Positions 18,718 through 27,636 of a stretch of DNA of 64,000 nucleotides are shown here, piece by piece. The translations under genes and the position numbers were made by a program. The stretch covers positions 1,206,457 through 1,270,456 of the forward strand of contig RHLF01000002.1 of the NCBI GenBank assembly GCA_003712125.1, given 5' to 3'. The notes beneath the pieces are model-generated. The model saw nothing but the letters and a program-made list of their open reading frames with translations. It was not told where the DNA came from and did no database searches. The DNA comes from Allomuricauda sp. (GTDB lineage Bacteria; Bacteroidota; Bacteroidia; Flavobacteriales; Flavobacteriaceae). Position 1 is the first letter of the stretch. Every line of letters begins with the position of its first letter.

Positions 18718-18773
18718 CCCATAAACAAAAGTGAGTTTTGTTAAGAAATACTTAAATACGATAACCCCAAAGG

Positions 18774-19943
18774 CTAATTTAGAATGAAAGGTTTTGAGAT
18801 TATCGCATCCCCATAAAAGAAGGCCAAATGGTACATGGCAGGTGGCAATTCAGCTAAGTCCACCGAGTTGTCCCCTATATTTTCTAGGGGAACAAAAAGA
18901 ACCAATCTCCCAATACTGTCAAAAACACCCATGCCAAAAATTGGGGCGTCAGAATCAAGGCGATAGTTCAATATTTTAGAATCAAACGAACGATATAAAA
19001 TAAGTTGATCATTAATTTCAGGAAGTTCAGGGTTCGGTTCTTCGGGTTCTTCGGGTTCCTCAGGATTTTCGGGCACTTCTTCCATCGCGTCATTCAACGA
19101 AAATCGGAACAATCGCGCTGCAGAACTAATTGGTGGTGAACTAGCATTGAATTCTTCTGAACTCACATAAAAGGTATTTCCAATTTTTGTAATGGCTTCA
19201 GTTTGTGCAAGGCCCGAGCTCAGGTTGACCTTGGTCGTCGATCCAGAAAAAATGGTAGTTTCAGAAACACCATCAACTTGAACAAAAAAAGGAGCTAAGA
19301 ATGAAGAATAACCAATAAGGTAAAGCGTACCACTCATCGGGTCATATTCCGCCCCGGTGACCAAACCATCAACTTGGTACGAATCCAACCGTTCTGCTAA
19401 AAATGCCCCCTGCAATTTTGGCAATCGATAAGCAACGGTTCCTTGGCTTTGCCATTGTTTTGTCAAAATAATCAAATCGTCGCCTGATACGAAAAGGGCT
19501 TCCGCATCCCAATCGCTGTTTTGTTGGGAAGTAAATTCATCTTGATCTTCATACAAATAATCAATACGTTGAGCAGTAATCACATCCGAAGCATTATAGT
19601 CAGACTTCGCTATTTTCAAGATGTTTAAATCTTGTCTGATTCCTGAATTGTTGCCAATATCTCCGATATAAATAAATTCATCATCTTGGGTAAGTGCTTC
19701 CCAATCGGTATTACTGGCATTACTTATCGTTACCGTTCTGGTAATTTGTAAGGAGGTGGTATCGATTTCGAAAAGTTGAGCCGTATTACCGGAATCATTG
19801 TGGGTTATCAACTTCCCGTTATAGAAGATAAGCCCTGAGGTCTCCCATACCTGTTGTGGCAACGAACCCACGACACTAATATCATCCTGGGGTAGGCCCA
19901 CAAAAGATAAAAGCAATGCAATATGTAATAAAAAGGCCTTCAT
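18774..19943 (-). CDS. Secreted beta-propeller-like protein with a T9SS-like C-terminal domain
   Basis: 389 residues with a signal peptide (about 1-18). Residues 20-290 look like repeated beta blades (VWETSGLIFYNGKLITHNDSG, TDWEALTQDDEFIYIGDIG, LYLIGYSSF). A Pro-Glu linker (about 293-312) leads to a last 75 residues with the pattern of type IX secretion sorting domains (VFDSIGRLVLFVPL, then LPPAMYHLAFFYGD and a basic end). I infer secretion to the surface or medium. Function unknown; a divergent 190-base region separates it from the light-type operon. Confidence 0.7.
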   Translation of the reverse strand: MKAFLLHIALLLSFVGLPQDDISVVGSLPQQVWETSGLIFYNGKLITHNDSGNTAQLFEIDTTSLQITRTVTISNASNTDWEALTQDDEFIYIGDIGNNSGIRQDLNILKIAKSDYNASDVITAQRIDYLYEDQDEFTSQQNSDWDAEALFVSGDDLIILTKQWQSQGTVAYRLPKLQGAFLAERLDSYQVDGLVTGAEYDPMSGTLYLIGYSSFLAPFFVQVDGVSETTIFSGSTTKVNLSSGLAQTEAITKIGNTFYVSSEEFNASSPPISSAARLFRFSLNDAMEEVPENPEEPEEPEEPNPELPEINDQLILYRSFDSKILNYRLDSDAPIFGMGVFDSIGRLVLFVPLENIGDNSVDLAELPPAMYHLAFFYGDAIISKPFILN

Positions 19944-20071
19944 GAAATCTTAAATCAGGATGAATTTAGAAACAACAAGGCATACTTTGCCAAAAAACCC
20001 GATTATTATTCAAGATAACCGACATACCGGCTATTCAGGCGCTAAAGTCTATTCCTAAATCTATTTATAAA

Positions 20072-20103
20072 TTGTTTAACTATATTTATTATTAGTTAAA
20101 CAA
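20072..20103 (+). promoter_or_regulatory. Perfect 11-bp inverted repeat, candidate operator of the photolyase operon
   Basis: Arms TTGTTTAACTA (20072-20082) and TAGTTAAACAA (20093-20103) are exact reverse complements around a 10-base AT spacer, 21 bp centre to centre, that is two helical turns. The repeat covers the place where the -33 element of the promoter should be. Such placement fits a dimeric or tetrameric repressor; MerR-type light regulators (LitR/CarH) control photolyase clusters in other bacteria. The regulator is not in this window. Confidence 0.6.
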
Positions 20104-20112
20104 AATCAATTT

Positions 20113-20120
20113 TAACTTTG
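20113..20120 (+). promoter_or_regulatory. -7 element of the SRPBCC-SDR-photolyase operon
   Basis: TAACTTTG fits TAnnTTTG, 13 bases before the ATG at 20134 and 9 bases after the inverted repeat. Confidence 0.55.
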
Positions 20121-20133
20121 CCAAAACCCTTTT

Positions 20134-20625
20134 ATGAAACTTTACCAATTAAAGGCAAAACAAGGTTTACCGATTTCCAAAAAAGCGGCATGGGATTTTT
20201 TATCGGATCCAAAAAATTTAAAGACAATTACCCCAGACCATATGGGGTTTCATATTCTCTCAGGGGCCGATAGGCCTATGTATCAAGGACAAATCATTCA
20301 ATATATAGTGAAACCTTTCGCCGGGTATGCCACCAAGTGGGTCACCGAAATCACACATGTTAGAAATGAGGAGTACTTCGTTGACGAACAACGTTTCGGA
20401 CCTTATTCGTTATGGCACCACAAGCACTTTTTGAAAGAAGTAGAAGGTGGGGTAGAAATGGAGGATATTATAGATTATAAAATTCCTTTTGGCATCATCG
20501 GACAAATTGTTCAGCCATTTTTGGTTAAAAAGCAACTTGAAAGTATTTTTAAATATCGTGAGCACAAATTAAAAGAACTCTTCGGAGTGCTAGAGGGATA
20601 CGATAATCAACTTGAGTTAAATTAA
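20134..20625 (+). CDS. SRPBCC (START/Coq10-like) family protein
   Basis: 163 residues of the START-like/Bet v 1-like fold (cyclase/dehydrase group), which binds a hydrophobic ligand in a cavity. Typical features are the N-terminal strand LKAKQGLPISKKAAWDFLSD, then KTITPDHMGF and the C-terminal helix VKKQLESIFKYREHKLKELF. No signal peptide: cytoplasmic. It is first in an operon with an SDR protein (4 bases later) and a photolyase. Such clusters in other bacteria are induced by light or singlet oxygen; the role of the SRPBCC member is unknown. Confidence 0.82.
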   Translation: MKLYQLKAKQGLPISKKAAWDFLSDPKNLKTITPDHMGFHILSGADRPMYQGQIIQYIVKPFAGYATKWVTEITHVRNEEYFVDEQRFGPYSLWHHKHFLKEVEGGVEMEDIIDYKIPFGIIGQIVQPFLVKKQLESIFKYREHKLKELFGVLEGYDNQLELN

Positions 20626-20629
20626 AAGC

Positions 20630-21322
20630 ATGGCAAAAAACATTCTACTTATCGGCGGTTCACATGGGATTGGCTTCGAAATGGCAAAATCATTACTTGA
20701 TGACCACACGGTTTATGTAGCTTCGCGAACCAACGAAAAATTGGGGAACCTCGATGTGAACTACATCCCATTCGATGCCACTAATGACACTCTTGATGAA
20801 AACCAATTGCCAAAAGAGTTGCACGGTTTTGCCTATTGCCCGGGCAGTATCAATTTAAGACCCTTCAAAATGTTGAACTTAGAAACATTTAAAGAAGATA
20901 TGGAACTCAATTTTTTTGGCATGATCAATGTGATAAAAACCATTTTACCAAAAATGGCCGAGGGATCAAGCATGGTATTTTTTAGCACCGTAGCTGTAGG
21001 GACAGGTATGCCTTTTCATACCAGTGTGGCAGCCGCAAAAGGTGCCATTGAAGGGTTTACAAAATCGCTGGCTGCAGAATATGCTCCAAAAATTCGGGTC
21101 AACGCCATAGCCCCTTCCTTGGTCGATACACCGCTAGCCGGTCGCCTTCTGAATAATGATAAAAAGAAGGAAGCTATGGCAGAACGGCATCCCTTAAAAC
21201 GATTCGGAAAACCGGATGATATTGCCAACCTGGCCGTCTTTTTGCTAAGTGACAAGAGCTCATGGATGACCGGACAGATATTGAGAGCTGATGGGGGCAT
21301 GTCAACATTAAATGTCAATTAA
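20630..21322 (+). CDS. SDR family protein lacking the catalytic tyrosine
   Basis: 230 residues with the short-chain dehydrogenase fold: cofactor loop GGSHGIG (residues 9-15), Ser119 in FFSTVAVG, Lys137 in SVAAAKGAIEG, and the C-terminal DGG typical of the family. In the usual YxxxK motif the tyrosine is replaced by Val133, so ordinary dehydrogenase chemistry is doubtful. It may bind a nucleotide without reducing a carbonyl, or use another residue. It sits between SRPBCC and photolyase genes; its stop overlaps the photolyase start by one base. Confidence 0.85.
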   Translation: MAKNILLIGGSHGIGFEMAKSLLDDHTVYVASRTNEKLGNLDVNYIPFDATNDTLDENQLPKELHGFAYCPGSINLRPFKMLNLETFKEDMELNFFGMINVIKTILPKMAEGSSMVFFSTVAVGTGMPFHTSVAAAKGAIEGFTKSLAAEYAPKIRVNAIAPSLVDTPLAGRLLNNDKKKEAMAERHPLKRFGKPDDIANLAVFLLSDKSSWMTGQILRADGGMSTLNVN

Positions 21323-22626
21323 TGCCTTTAAAAGTTGTTGTTTTTTGGTTTCGTCGTGACCTAAGGCTCATAGATAATGTTGCTCTTTCCAAGGCATTGG
21401 AAGCCAAATTTCCCGTTTTACCCATTTTTATTTTTGATAAAGAAATCTTGGATAAATTGCCTAAAGATGATGCCCGGGTCAGCTTCATTTTTGAAAGGCT
21501 TCAGTCCCTTCAAAAACATTTGGCAACAGCATCAAAGAGTACAATCGCCTTACTTCATGCAACGCCAAAAGAGGCTTTTTCGCAACTTATTCAACAATAT
21601 AATATTCAGGCCGTATATACCAATCATGACTACGAGCCCTATGCACTTGCGCGAGACAAGGAAATTGGCACATTACTAAACCAACATCAGATTTCATTCC
21701 ACACCTACAAAGACCAAGTGATTTTTGAGAAGGATGAAATTACCAAAGATGATGGTACACCCTATGTAGTCTATACACCGTATATGAGAAAGTGGAAGGA
21801 ACGCTTTAATGCCCAAAGGGATTTGATCCATCACGAACTAGATTCTTCCAATTTCATAACTGATACCACTTTACCTACTGTAAGCTTGAATGACATGGGC
21901 TTTCAAATATCCGATATAAAAGTTTCCAACTTTACCGTGTCATCAGAGCTTATAAGCAATTATGAGGCAACCCGAAACTTTCCAGCCACCAAAAATGGGA
22001 CATCGCGTTTGGGACCGCATTTGCGTTTTGGCACTGTATCTGTCCGTCAAATGGTCAAGAAAGCCATTGAAGAAGAGAACGAAGTCTTTTGGAATGAATT
22101 GATTTGGAGGGAGTTCTTTATGCAAATACTTTGGCACTTCCCAAAGACGGTGAATTATGCCTTTAAACCGAAATATGATCGGATTAAATGGCGCAACAAC
22201 GAGGAAGAATTCGAGCGTTGGAAGAAGGGTCAAACTGGCTATGCCTTAGTAGATGCCGGCATGCGGGAGTTGAACAAAACAGGTTATATGCACAATCGTG
22301 TGCGAATGTTGGTGGCCAGTTTCTTATGCAAACACCTTCTTATTGATTGGCGCTGGGGAGAAGCGTATTTCGCCGAAAAGTTATTGGATTATGATATGAG
22401 TGCCAACGTTGGAAACTGGCAGTGGGCTGCAGGAAGCGGCGTGGATGCAGCACCCTATTTCCGGATTTTTAACCCCATAACCCAAATCGAAAAGTTTGAC
22501 AAGCAGCATGCCTATATCAATAAGTGGGTACCGGAATTAAATGAACTGACCTATCCCCAAAAAATGGTTGACCATAAGGCTGCTCGAGAACGTTGCCTTA
22601 AGGTATACAAAGAGGCTGTCGGGTGA
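21322..22626 (+). CDS. phr: Deoxyribodipyrimidine photolyase, class I type
   Basis: 434 residues. The N-terminal antenna domain begins VVVFWFRRDLRLIDN; the C-terminal FAD-binding domain carries RMLVASFLCKHLLIDWRWGE, DYDMSANVGNWQW and PYFRIFNP, the core of class I CPD photolyases and related cryptochromes. It uses blue or near-UV light to split pyrimidine dimers in DNA. The tryptophans for electron transfer (in WRW and NWQW) appear present. Operon position behind SRPBCC and SDR genes and a strong palindrome suggests light-controlled expression. Confidence 0.92.
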   Translation: MPLKVVVFWFRRDLRLIDNVALSKALEAKFPVLPIFIFDKEILDKLPKDDARVSFIFERLQSLQKHLATASKSTIALLHATPKEAFSQLIQQYNIQAVYTNHDYEPYALARDKEIGTLLNQHQISFHTYKDQVIFEKDEITKDDGTPYVVYTPYMRKWKERFNAQRDLIHHELDSSNFITDTTLPTVSLNDMGFQISDIKVSNFTVSSELISNYEATRNFPATKNGTSRLGPHLRFGTVSVRQMVKKAIEEENEVFWNELIWREFFMQILWHFPKTVNYAFKPKYDRIKWRNNEEEFERWKKGQTGYALVDAGMRELNKTGYMHNRVRMLVASFLCKHLLIDWRWGEAYFAEKLLDYDMSANVGNWQWAAGSGVDAAPYFRIFNPITQIEKFDKQHAYINKWVPELNELTYPQKMVDHKAARERCLKVYKEAVG

Positions 22627-22688
22627 AGCTTTTTTAGTATTTTTAGCATGATTCAGGCTTACATTATGCACTAACTAATTCTCTTATC

Positions 22689-24116
22689 ATGAAAAAAGTA
22701 CTACTGTTACCTCTCGCTTTGCTGGTCGTTACAGCAACCTTTTCCCAAAAAATGGGCAAGAACAAAAAAGCGGTCATCGCTTCGGTTGAAAATCACAAAG
22801 AAAATCTAATTGCTCTAAGTGATTCAATTTGGTCTTATGCTGAAATAGCCTTTCAAGAATCAAAATCGGCAGAAGTTCTAGCAAGTTATGCCGAAAAAAA
22901 TGGCATGAAGGTGGTACGAGGTGTGGCCAATATTCCAACTGCCTTTACGGCCACCTATGGTTCAGGAAAACCTGTGATCAGTATTTTGGGGGAATTTGAT
23001 GCATTACCGGGCTTGTCACAAAAAACAGAGCCCACTAAGAACCCTATCAATATTGGGGCGCCAGGACATGGATGCGGACATAATCTTTTTGGGGCTGCTA
23101 GTCTGGGCGCTGCCATAGCGATAAAGGAACAAATTGAATCGGGACAGCTCAAGGGCACGGTAAAATTTTTGGGCACCCCTGCTGAGGAAAAATTCTTTGC
23201 AAAAGTTTGGATGGTAGAGGCCGGCTTATGGGATGATGTTGATGTAAATATAAGTTGGCATCCAAGTTCTAAAATTGAATCCGATGTACAAAGTAGTCTT
23301 TCCTTAATTGATTTTATTGTAGAGTTTTATGGACAGGCGGCCCATGCCTCAGGTGACCCTTGGAATGGTCGCAGTGCCTCCGATGCACTTGAATTATATA
23401 CCACCGGCATAAATTATTATCGAGAACATATACGGCCCACTTCAAGAATTCATTATCACATTCAAGATGGTGGTCAAGTTGTTAATGTGGTACCTGATTA
23501 CGCCAAACTATGGGTTCGCGTTCGGGATCCAAAACGAAAAGTGATGTTCCCTACCTACGAACATGTAAAAAAGATGGCAGAAGGTGCGGCTATCATGGCC
23601 AATGTAGATTACAAAATATCATTGGTATCCGGTATTTACGAAATGTTGGTGAACCGTGCCGGGGGTGAAATTTTGCAAAAAAATCTTGAGTTACTTGGTC
23701 CCATTACTTATACAGAGCAGGAAGTAGCGTTTGGTATGAAAATTCAAAATGCAACTGGAAAACCTGAAATTGGTATGGACAGTTCTATTAAGCCACTTTT
23801 GGAAACAGAAGAACTGCCTGGTGGTGGATCTACTGATGTTGCAGATGTCAGTTGGAATGTTCCAAATATCAACCTAAGTGTTACCACAGCACCAAAAGAT
23901 ACCCCATGGCATTCATGGGCCGTGGTGGCCTGTGGAGGCATGAGTATAGGACACAAGGGTTTGGTCTATGCCTCAAAAGCAATGGCCATGACTATGGTCG
24001 ACCTTTTTGAAAACCCTAAATTGGTAGAAAAGGTTAAAGAAGAATTTAAAACCCGCAAAGGAGAGGAAAAATATGAGGCCATGATCGATGGCCCTCCCCC
24101 TATCGGAAACAACTAG
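22689..24116 (+). CDS. Exported M20 family amidohydrolase (AbgB-like)
   Basis: 475 residues with a signal peptide (about 1-19, TATFSQ). Metal-binding motifs of the M20/amidohydrolase group are visible: GHGCGHN near 122, GTPAEEK near 161, WHPSS near 190 and SIGHKG near 428. The family includes AbgB, which cleaves p-aminobenzoyl-glutamate, and other peptide or amide hydrolases. Export points to a periplasmic substrate. A single gene; the downstream 69 bases hold a palindrome that belongs to the pirin promoter or acts as a weak terminator. Confidence 0.85.
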   Translation: MKKVLLLPLALLVVTATFSQKMGKNKKAVIASVENHKENLIALSDSIWSYAEIAFQESKSAEVLASYAEKNGMKVVRGVANIPTAFTATYGSGKPVISILGEFDALPGLSQKTEPTKNPINIGAPGHGCGHNLFGAASLGAAIAIKEQIESGQLKGTVKFLGTPAEEKFFAKVWMVEAGLWDDVDVNISWHPSSKIESDVQSSLSLIDFIVEFYGQAAHASGDPWNGRSASDALELYTTGINYYREHIRPTSRIHYHIQDGGQVVNVVPDYAKLWVRVRDPKRKVMFPTYEHVKKMAEGAAIMANVDYKISLVSGIYEMLVNRAGGEILQKNLELLGPITYTEQEVAFGMKIQNATGKPEIGMDSSIKPLLETEELPGGGSTDVADVSWNVPNINLSVTTAPKDTPWHSWAVVACGGMSIGHKGLVYASKAMAMTMVDLFENPKLVEKVKEEFKTRKGEEKYEAMIDGPPPIGNN

Positions 24117-24144
24117 AAAATCCGTTAACATTTTGATGGGATAG

Positions 24145-24175
24145 TTTACCAAAATTTGATTGTAATTTTGGTAAA
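24145..24175 (+). promoter_or_regulatory. Perfect 12-bp inverted repeat over the pirin promoter
   Basis: TTTACCAAAATT (24145-24156) and AATTTTGGTAAA (24164-24175) are exact reverse complements with spacer TGATTGT. The right arm contains most of TAATTTTG (24163-24170), a -7 element 15 bases before the pirin ATG. A T run follows, so the hairpin could also end the amidohydrolase transcript; overlap with the -7 element favours an operator. Confidence 0.55.
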
Positions 24176-24185
24176 TTTTTGAAAA

Positions 24186-25187
24186 ATGAACGACCCTGTA
24201 CTCCAAATATTTCCCTTGGGTTTTCCTTGGCAAACCCAAGATCCATTTCTATTCTGTGTGTATCACCTGGACCATTATCCCAAAGGGACACCCACTATGG
24301 GCCCTGACCCAAAATTATTGGAAGGAAGAACACTAGGTAATGATTTCACCCTGAAAGATGGATGGCGCATGTACCATGGTTCGACCATTCCTGGTTTTCC
24401 CTATCACCCCCATCGTGGTTTTGAAACCATTACGATTGTCAACAAGGGGTATTGTGATCATTCCGATTCATTGGGAGCGGCCGGACGTTTTGGTGAAGGA
24501 GACGTGCAATGGATGACTGCTGGGCGTGGCGTACAACACTCCGAAATGTTTCCGCTATTAAATACGGAACAAGACAACCCGTTGGAATTGTTTCAAATTT
24601 GGCTCAACCTGCCCAAGGCCGATAAATTTGTTGACCCCCACTTTAAGATGTTGTGGCATGAAGACATACCCGTTGTAAAAGAAGAAAACGCACAAATCAA
24701 AGTCATTGCAGGTACCTATCGTGGGGTTAAGGCCAATGAACCAGCACCGAATTCATGGGCTGCGAAAGAAGACAATGAGGTGGCCGTTTGGAATATCCAT
24801 ATCGATGCAAACACGACCTACAAACTACCGAAAGCCAATGGGTATGTTACCCGCACCCTTTATTTTTATGAAGGTTCAGAAGTGTATATTGGAGACCATA
24901 AGGTGATTCCAAATTCTGGTATTGCCTTAGATCCCTCGATGGAGGTGACGATTAAAATTGGTGAAGAAAATGCACACTTTCTTTTGTTACAGGGAAAACC
25001 CATCGAGGAACCGGTTGCCAAGCACGGGCCTTTTGTCATGAACACCCAAGAAGAAATTAGGGAAGCGATGAAAGAATATGGCCTAACCCAATTTGGTGGT
25101 TGGCCTTGGCCTTATCCAGATAATGTACATGATCGCGAAAAAGGCCGATTTGCGAAATATCCCTCAGGAGAGGTAATTGAAAAATAA
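24186..25187 (+). CDS. Pirin family protein
   Basis: 333 residues, a two-cupin protein. The N-terminal cupin has the iron-ligand residues in PHRGFETITIV and the downstream Glu/His of RGVQHSEM; these positions match pirin's His-His-His-Glu site. Pirins act as quercetin 2,3-dioxygenases or redox sensors. Longer than the common 230-300 residues, with a C-terminal extension after about residue 285 (EEIREAMKEYGLTQFGGWPW). Cytoplasmic. It has its own promoter with a large palindrome, suggesting control by a specific regulator. Confidence 0.9.
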   Translation: MNDPVLQIFPLGFPWQTQDPFLFCVYHLDHYPKGTPTMGPDPKLLEGRTLGNDFTLKDGWRMYHGSTIPGFPYHPHRGFETITIVNKGYCDHSDSLGAAGRFGEGDVQWMTAGRGVQHSEMFPLLNTEQDNPLELFQIWLNLPKADKFVDPHFKMLWHEDIPVVKEENAQIKVIAGTYRGVKANEPAPNSWAAKEDNEVAVWNIHIDANTTYKLPKANGYVTRTLYFYEGSEVYIGDHKVIPNSGIALDPSMEVTIKIGEENAHFLLLQGKPIEEPVAKHGPFVMNTQEEIREAMKEYGLTQFGGWPWPYPDNVHDREKGRFAKYPSGEVIEK

Positions 25188-25227
25188 CCCTCAATTTGGC
25201 CAAATATTCCCGAAAAACAGAGTGTGG

Positions 25228-26535
25228 TTAGGGTATGCGTTGAATATCAGCCCCAATGGCCCTCAAACGCGTATCAATATTTTCGTACCCTCTATCGATT
25301 TGTTCAATATTGTGAATAACCGAAGTGCCTTTGGCCGAAAGCGCCGCAATTAGAAGTGAAACCCCGGCACGGATATCGGGTGATGTCATGGTCGTTGCCT
25401 TTAAAATGGATTTGAAGTCATGGCCAATGACGGTTGCCCTATGGGGGTCACATAAAATTATTTTAGCTCCCATATCCAATAACTTGTCGACGAAGAACAA
25501 TCTACTTTCGAACATTTTTTGATGAATCACCACTTCACCTTTGGCCTGAATGGCCACGACCAAAAGAATACTCAACAGGTCAGGGGTCAAACCTGGCCAG
25601 GGCGCATCGGCAATGGTCAAAATTGATCCATCAATATAATTTTGAACCTCATACCCCTTATGCTGAGGAATGAAAATATCATCGTTTCTTTTTTCAATTT
25701 GAATTCCTAGCTTTTGGAAGGCATTCGGGATTTGTCCCAAATCGGGCCAGCTCACATTTTTGATGGTCAATTCACTTTGGGTCATGGCCGCCAGACCGAT
25801 CCAACTGCCAATTTCAATCATGTCGGGCAACATGGTGTGTTCCGTGCCATTTAAACTAGAAACACCCTGAATCGTTAAAAGGTTGGAGCCAATTCCTTCA
25901 ATCTTTGCTCCCATGCGAACCAACATCTTGCACAATTGTTGCAGGTAGGGTTCACATGCGGCATTATATATGGTTGTAGTGCCTTCAGCAAGCACAGCGG
26001 CCATTACAATATTGGCGGTACCGGTAACAGAGGCCTCATCTAAAAGCATATAGGTGCCCTTCAGCTTCTCAGCTTCAACACCATAAAAATATTCTTCACG
26101 ATTGTATCTAAATTTCGCCCCTAATTTTATAAATCCTTCAAAATGGGTGTCAAGTCTGCGTCGACCGATTTTATCGCCCCCAGGTTTCGGAATATAACCC
26201 TTTCCAAATCTTCCTAAAAGCGGTCCTACCAGCATAATCGAACCCCGTAGTCCTCTGCCGTCCTTTTTGAAATTATCAGACTGTAGGTAGTCCAAATCGA
26301 TGGAATCAGCCTGAAAAGAATAAGATCCTTTTCCCTTCTTCTCAACCTTTACCCCCAAATCTTTTAGAAGAGCGATGAGCTTATTGACATCAATAATGTC
26401 GGGAATGTTATGAATGGTAACCTGATCCGATGTAAGCAATACAGCGCAAAGTATTTGTAATGCTTCATTCTTTGCACCTTGTGGTGTAATTTCACCCTGC
26501 AGCGTGTTACCGCCTACAATCTTAAACGTTGCCAT
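25228..26535 (-). CDS. murA: UDP-N-acetylglucosamine 1-carboxyvinyltransferase MurA (Asp-type active site)
   Basis: 435 residues. Transfers enolpyruvate from PEP to UDP-GlcNAc, the first committed step of peptidoglycan synthesis in the cytoplasm. Lys22 (GAKNEAL) and the Asp of PWPGLTPD are present. In the active-site loop the sequence is KPGGDKIGRRRLDTH: Asp121 stands where most bacteria have the Cys attacked by fosfomycin (Cys115 of E. coli, PGGC). Asp at this place supports activity and confers fosfomycin insensitivity in other bacteria. It follows the DUF4290 gene by 14 bases on the same strand. Confidence 0.95.
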   Translation of the reverse strand: MATFKIVGGNTLQGEITPQGAKNEALQILCAVLLTSDQVTIHNIPDIIDVNKLIALLKDLGVKVEKKGKGSYSFQADSIDLDYLQSDNFKKDGRGLRGSIMLVGPLLGRFGKGYIPKPGGDKIGRRRLDTHFEGFIKLGAKFRYNREEYFYGVEAEKLKGTYMLLDEASVTGTANIVMAAVLAEGTTTIYNAACEPYLQQLCKMLVRMGAKIEGIGSNLLTIQGVSSLNGTEHTMLPDMIEIGSWIGLAAMTQSELTIKNVSWPDLGQIPNAFQKLGIQIEKRNDDIFIPQHKGYEVQNYIDGSILTIADAPWPGLTPDLLSILLVVAIQAKGEVVIHQKMFESRLFFVDKLLDMGAKIILCDPHRATVIGHDFKSILKATTMTSPDIRAGVSLLIAALSAKGTSVIHNIEQIDRGYENIDTRLRAIGADIQRIP

Positions 26536-26549
26536 GTACTAGAAGCGCT

Positions 26550-27188
26550 TTAATGTCTTTTCTTTCTGTTACGTTGGTTCTTTTTACCGTTATTTCGATT
26601 CGATTTTTGAGAACGGTTCTTAAGAAATTGATTGCTATCCGTCAAATCTTCGCCACCTGCCAAATCGATTTCCCCTTTGCTCAATTCCTTTAGATGCTCA
26701 AAAATGGCAGAATCTTCAACAGAGTCCTTATTCCAATTTAGGTAACATTTTTTCATATGGTTGGCAATGGCGTATTCCAATCCATCACGTAAATCGCCTT
26801 TTTCCCATTTGACGGCTACATCGATCATACGCTTGATGTTATTCCCATAAAAGCGATATTTTGGAAAGTTTTGCGGATATTCCAATGGCTCAGGGCGTTG
26901 CTGCAAGGTTTCCTTGGAAGTAATGGGAAATGGAGAATCGACATCCAGTTTAAAATCGGACATTATAAAAAGTTGGTCCCAAAGTTTGTGTTGAAAATCA
27001 GGAACGTCACGTAAATGGGGTTGCAAATTCCCCATGACGCCGATTATGGCTCTTGCAACCTTGTTGCGCTCTTCCTTATCTTCGATTTGAACCGCATAGT
27101 CAACCATTTTTTGGAAATGCCTACCATACTCAGGAATATGAAGTTTTGCGCGCTCAGTGTTGTATTCTAAATTTTCTACTGAATTCAA
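26550..27188 (-). CDS. DUF4290 domain protein
   Basis: 212 residues, mostly helical, with the DUF4290 pattern (LEYNTERAKLHIPEYGR at the start, MKKCYLNWNKDSV near 147). The last 30 residues are strongly basic (lysine, arginine and asparagine rich), suggesting nucleic-acid contact, which is inference. The family is restricted to Bacteroidota and uncharacterised. Directly upstream of murA (14-base gap), so probably cotranscribed; this pairing with murA seems to be a usual arrangement in the group. Confidence 0.85.
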   Translation of the reverse strand: MNSVENLEYNTERAKLHIPEYGRHFQKMVDYAVQIEDKEERNKVARAIIGVMGNLQPHLRDVPDFQHKLWDQLFIMSDFKLDVDSPFPITSKETLQQRPEPLEYPQNFPKYRFYGNNIKRMIDVAVKWEKGDLRDGLEYAIANHMKKCYLNWNKDSVEDSAIFEHLKELSKGEIDLAGGEDLTDSNQFLKNRSQKSNRNNGKKNQRNRKKRH

Positions 27189-27266
27189 ATTGGAAAGTTT
27201 AATAGATTATTGCTGTAGGTCTTGAAGACGGCTGCAAAATAACAAAAATATACCACAGAAACCTTT

Positions 27267-27554
27267 TTAAAGCGAAATTACTCCCTCAACCAAAGCGGCT
27301 TCCTTGTATTTTTTAATTACCTCATCTGGATTTTGCAGATGCACCGTTATAGAAATGCTGGTGTAGGTTCCCTTTTTTGATTTTTTTGATTCAATCACTG
27401 CGCCCGTATTGTCAAAAATAGCATTGATCTGACCTATCTTTTTGGCATCTGTGGGTACAATGAATTTATAGAGGTAATCAGAAGGCCAACGTGTATTTTC
27501 AAGAAGTTGTTCTTTAAGTCGATTGTAAAAGTCCTCTGACTTATTTTCTTCCAT
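27267..27554 (-). CDS. DUF493 (YbeD-like) family protein
   Basis: 95 residues with an alpha-beta fold resembling the regulatory ACT-like YbeD family: YLYKFIVPTDAKKIGQINAIF and the core strands YTSISITVHLQNPDEVIKKYKEA. E. coli YbeD is linked to lipoate and related metabolism but without a firm role. Small cytoplasmic protein. Separated by 78 bases from the DUF4290 gene, in which a minus-strand TATTTTTG (27243-27250) could be a -7 element for that gene. Confidence 0.82.
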   Translation of the reverse strand: MEENKSEDFYNRLKEQLLENTRWPSDYLYKFIVPTDAKKIGQINAIFDNTGAVIESKKSKKGTYTSISITVHLQNPDEVIKKYKEAALVEGVISL

Positions 27555-27636
27555 AATTTTTTTTTCAAAGATAGGTCTTACCGGGCAATTTTTTTTCCAT
27601 CAGGCGATTTCCTTACTTTGTATAAAATCAGTTTTT

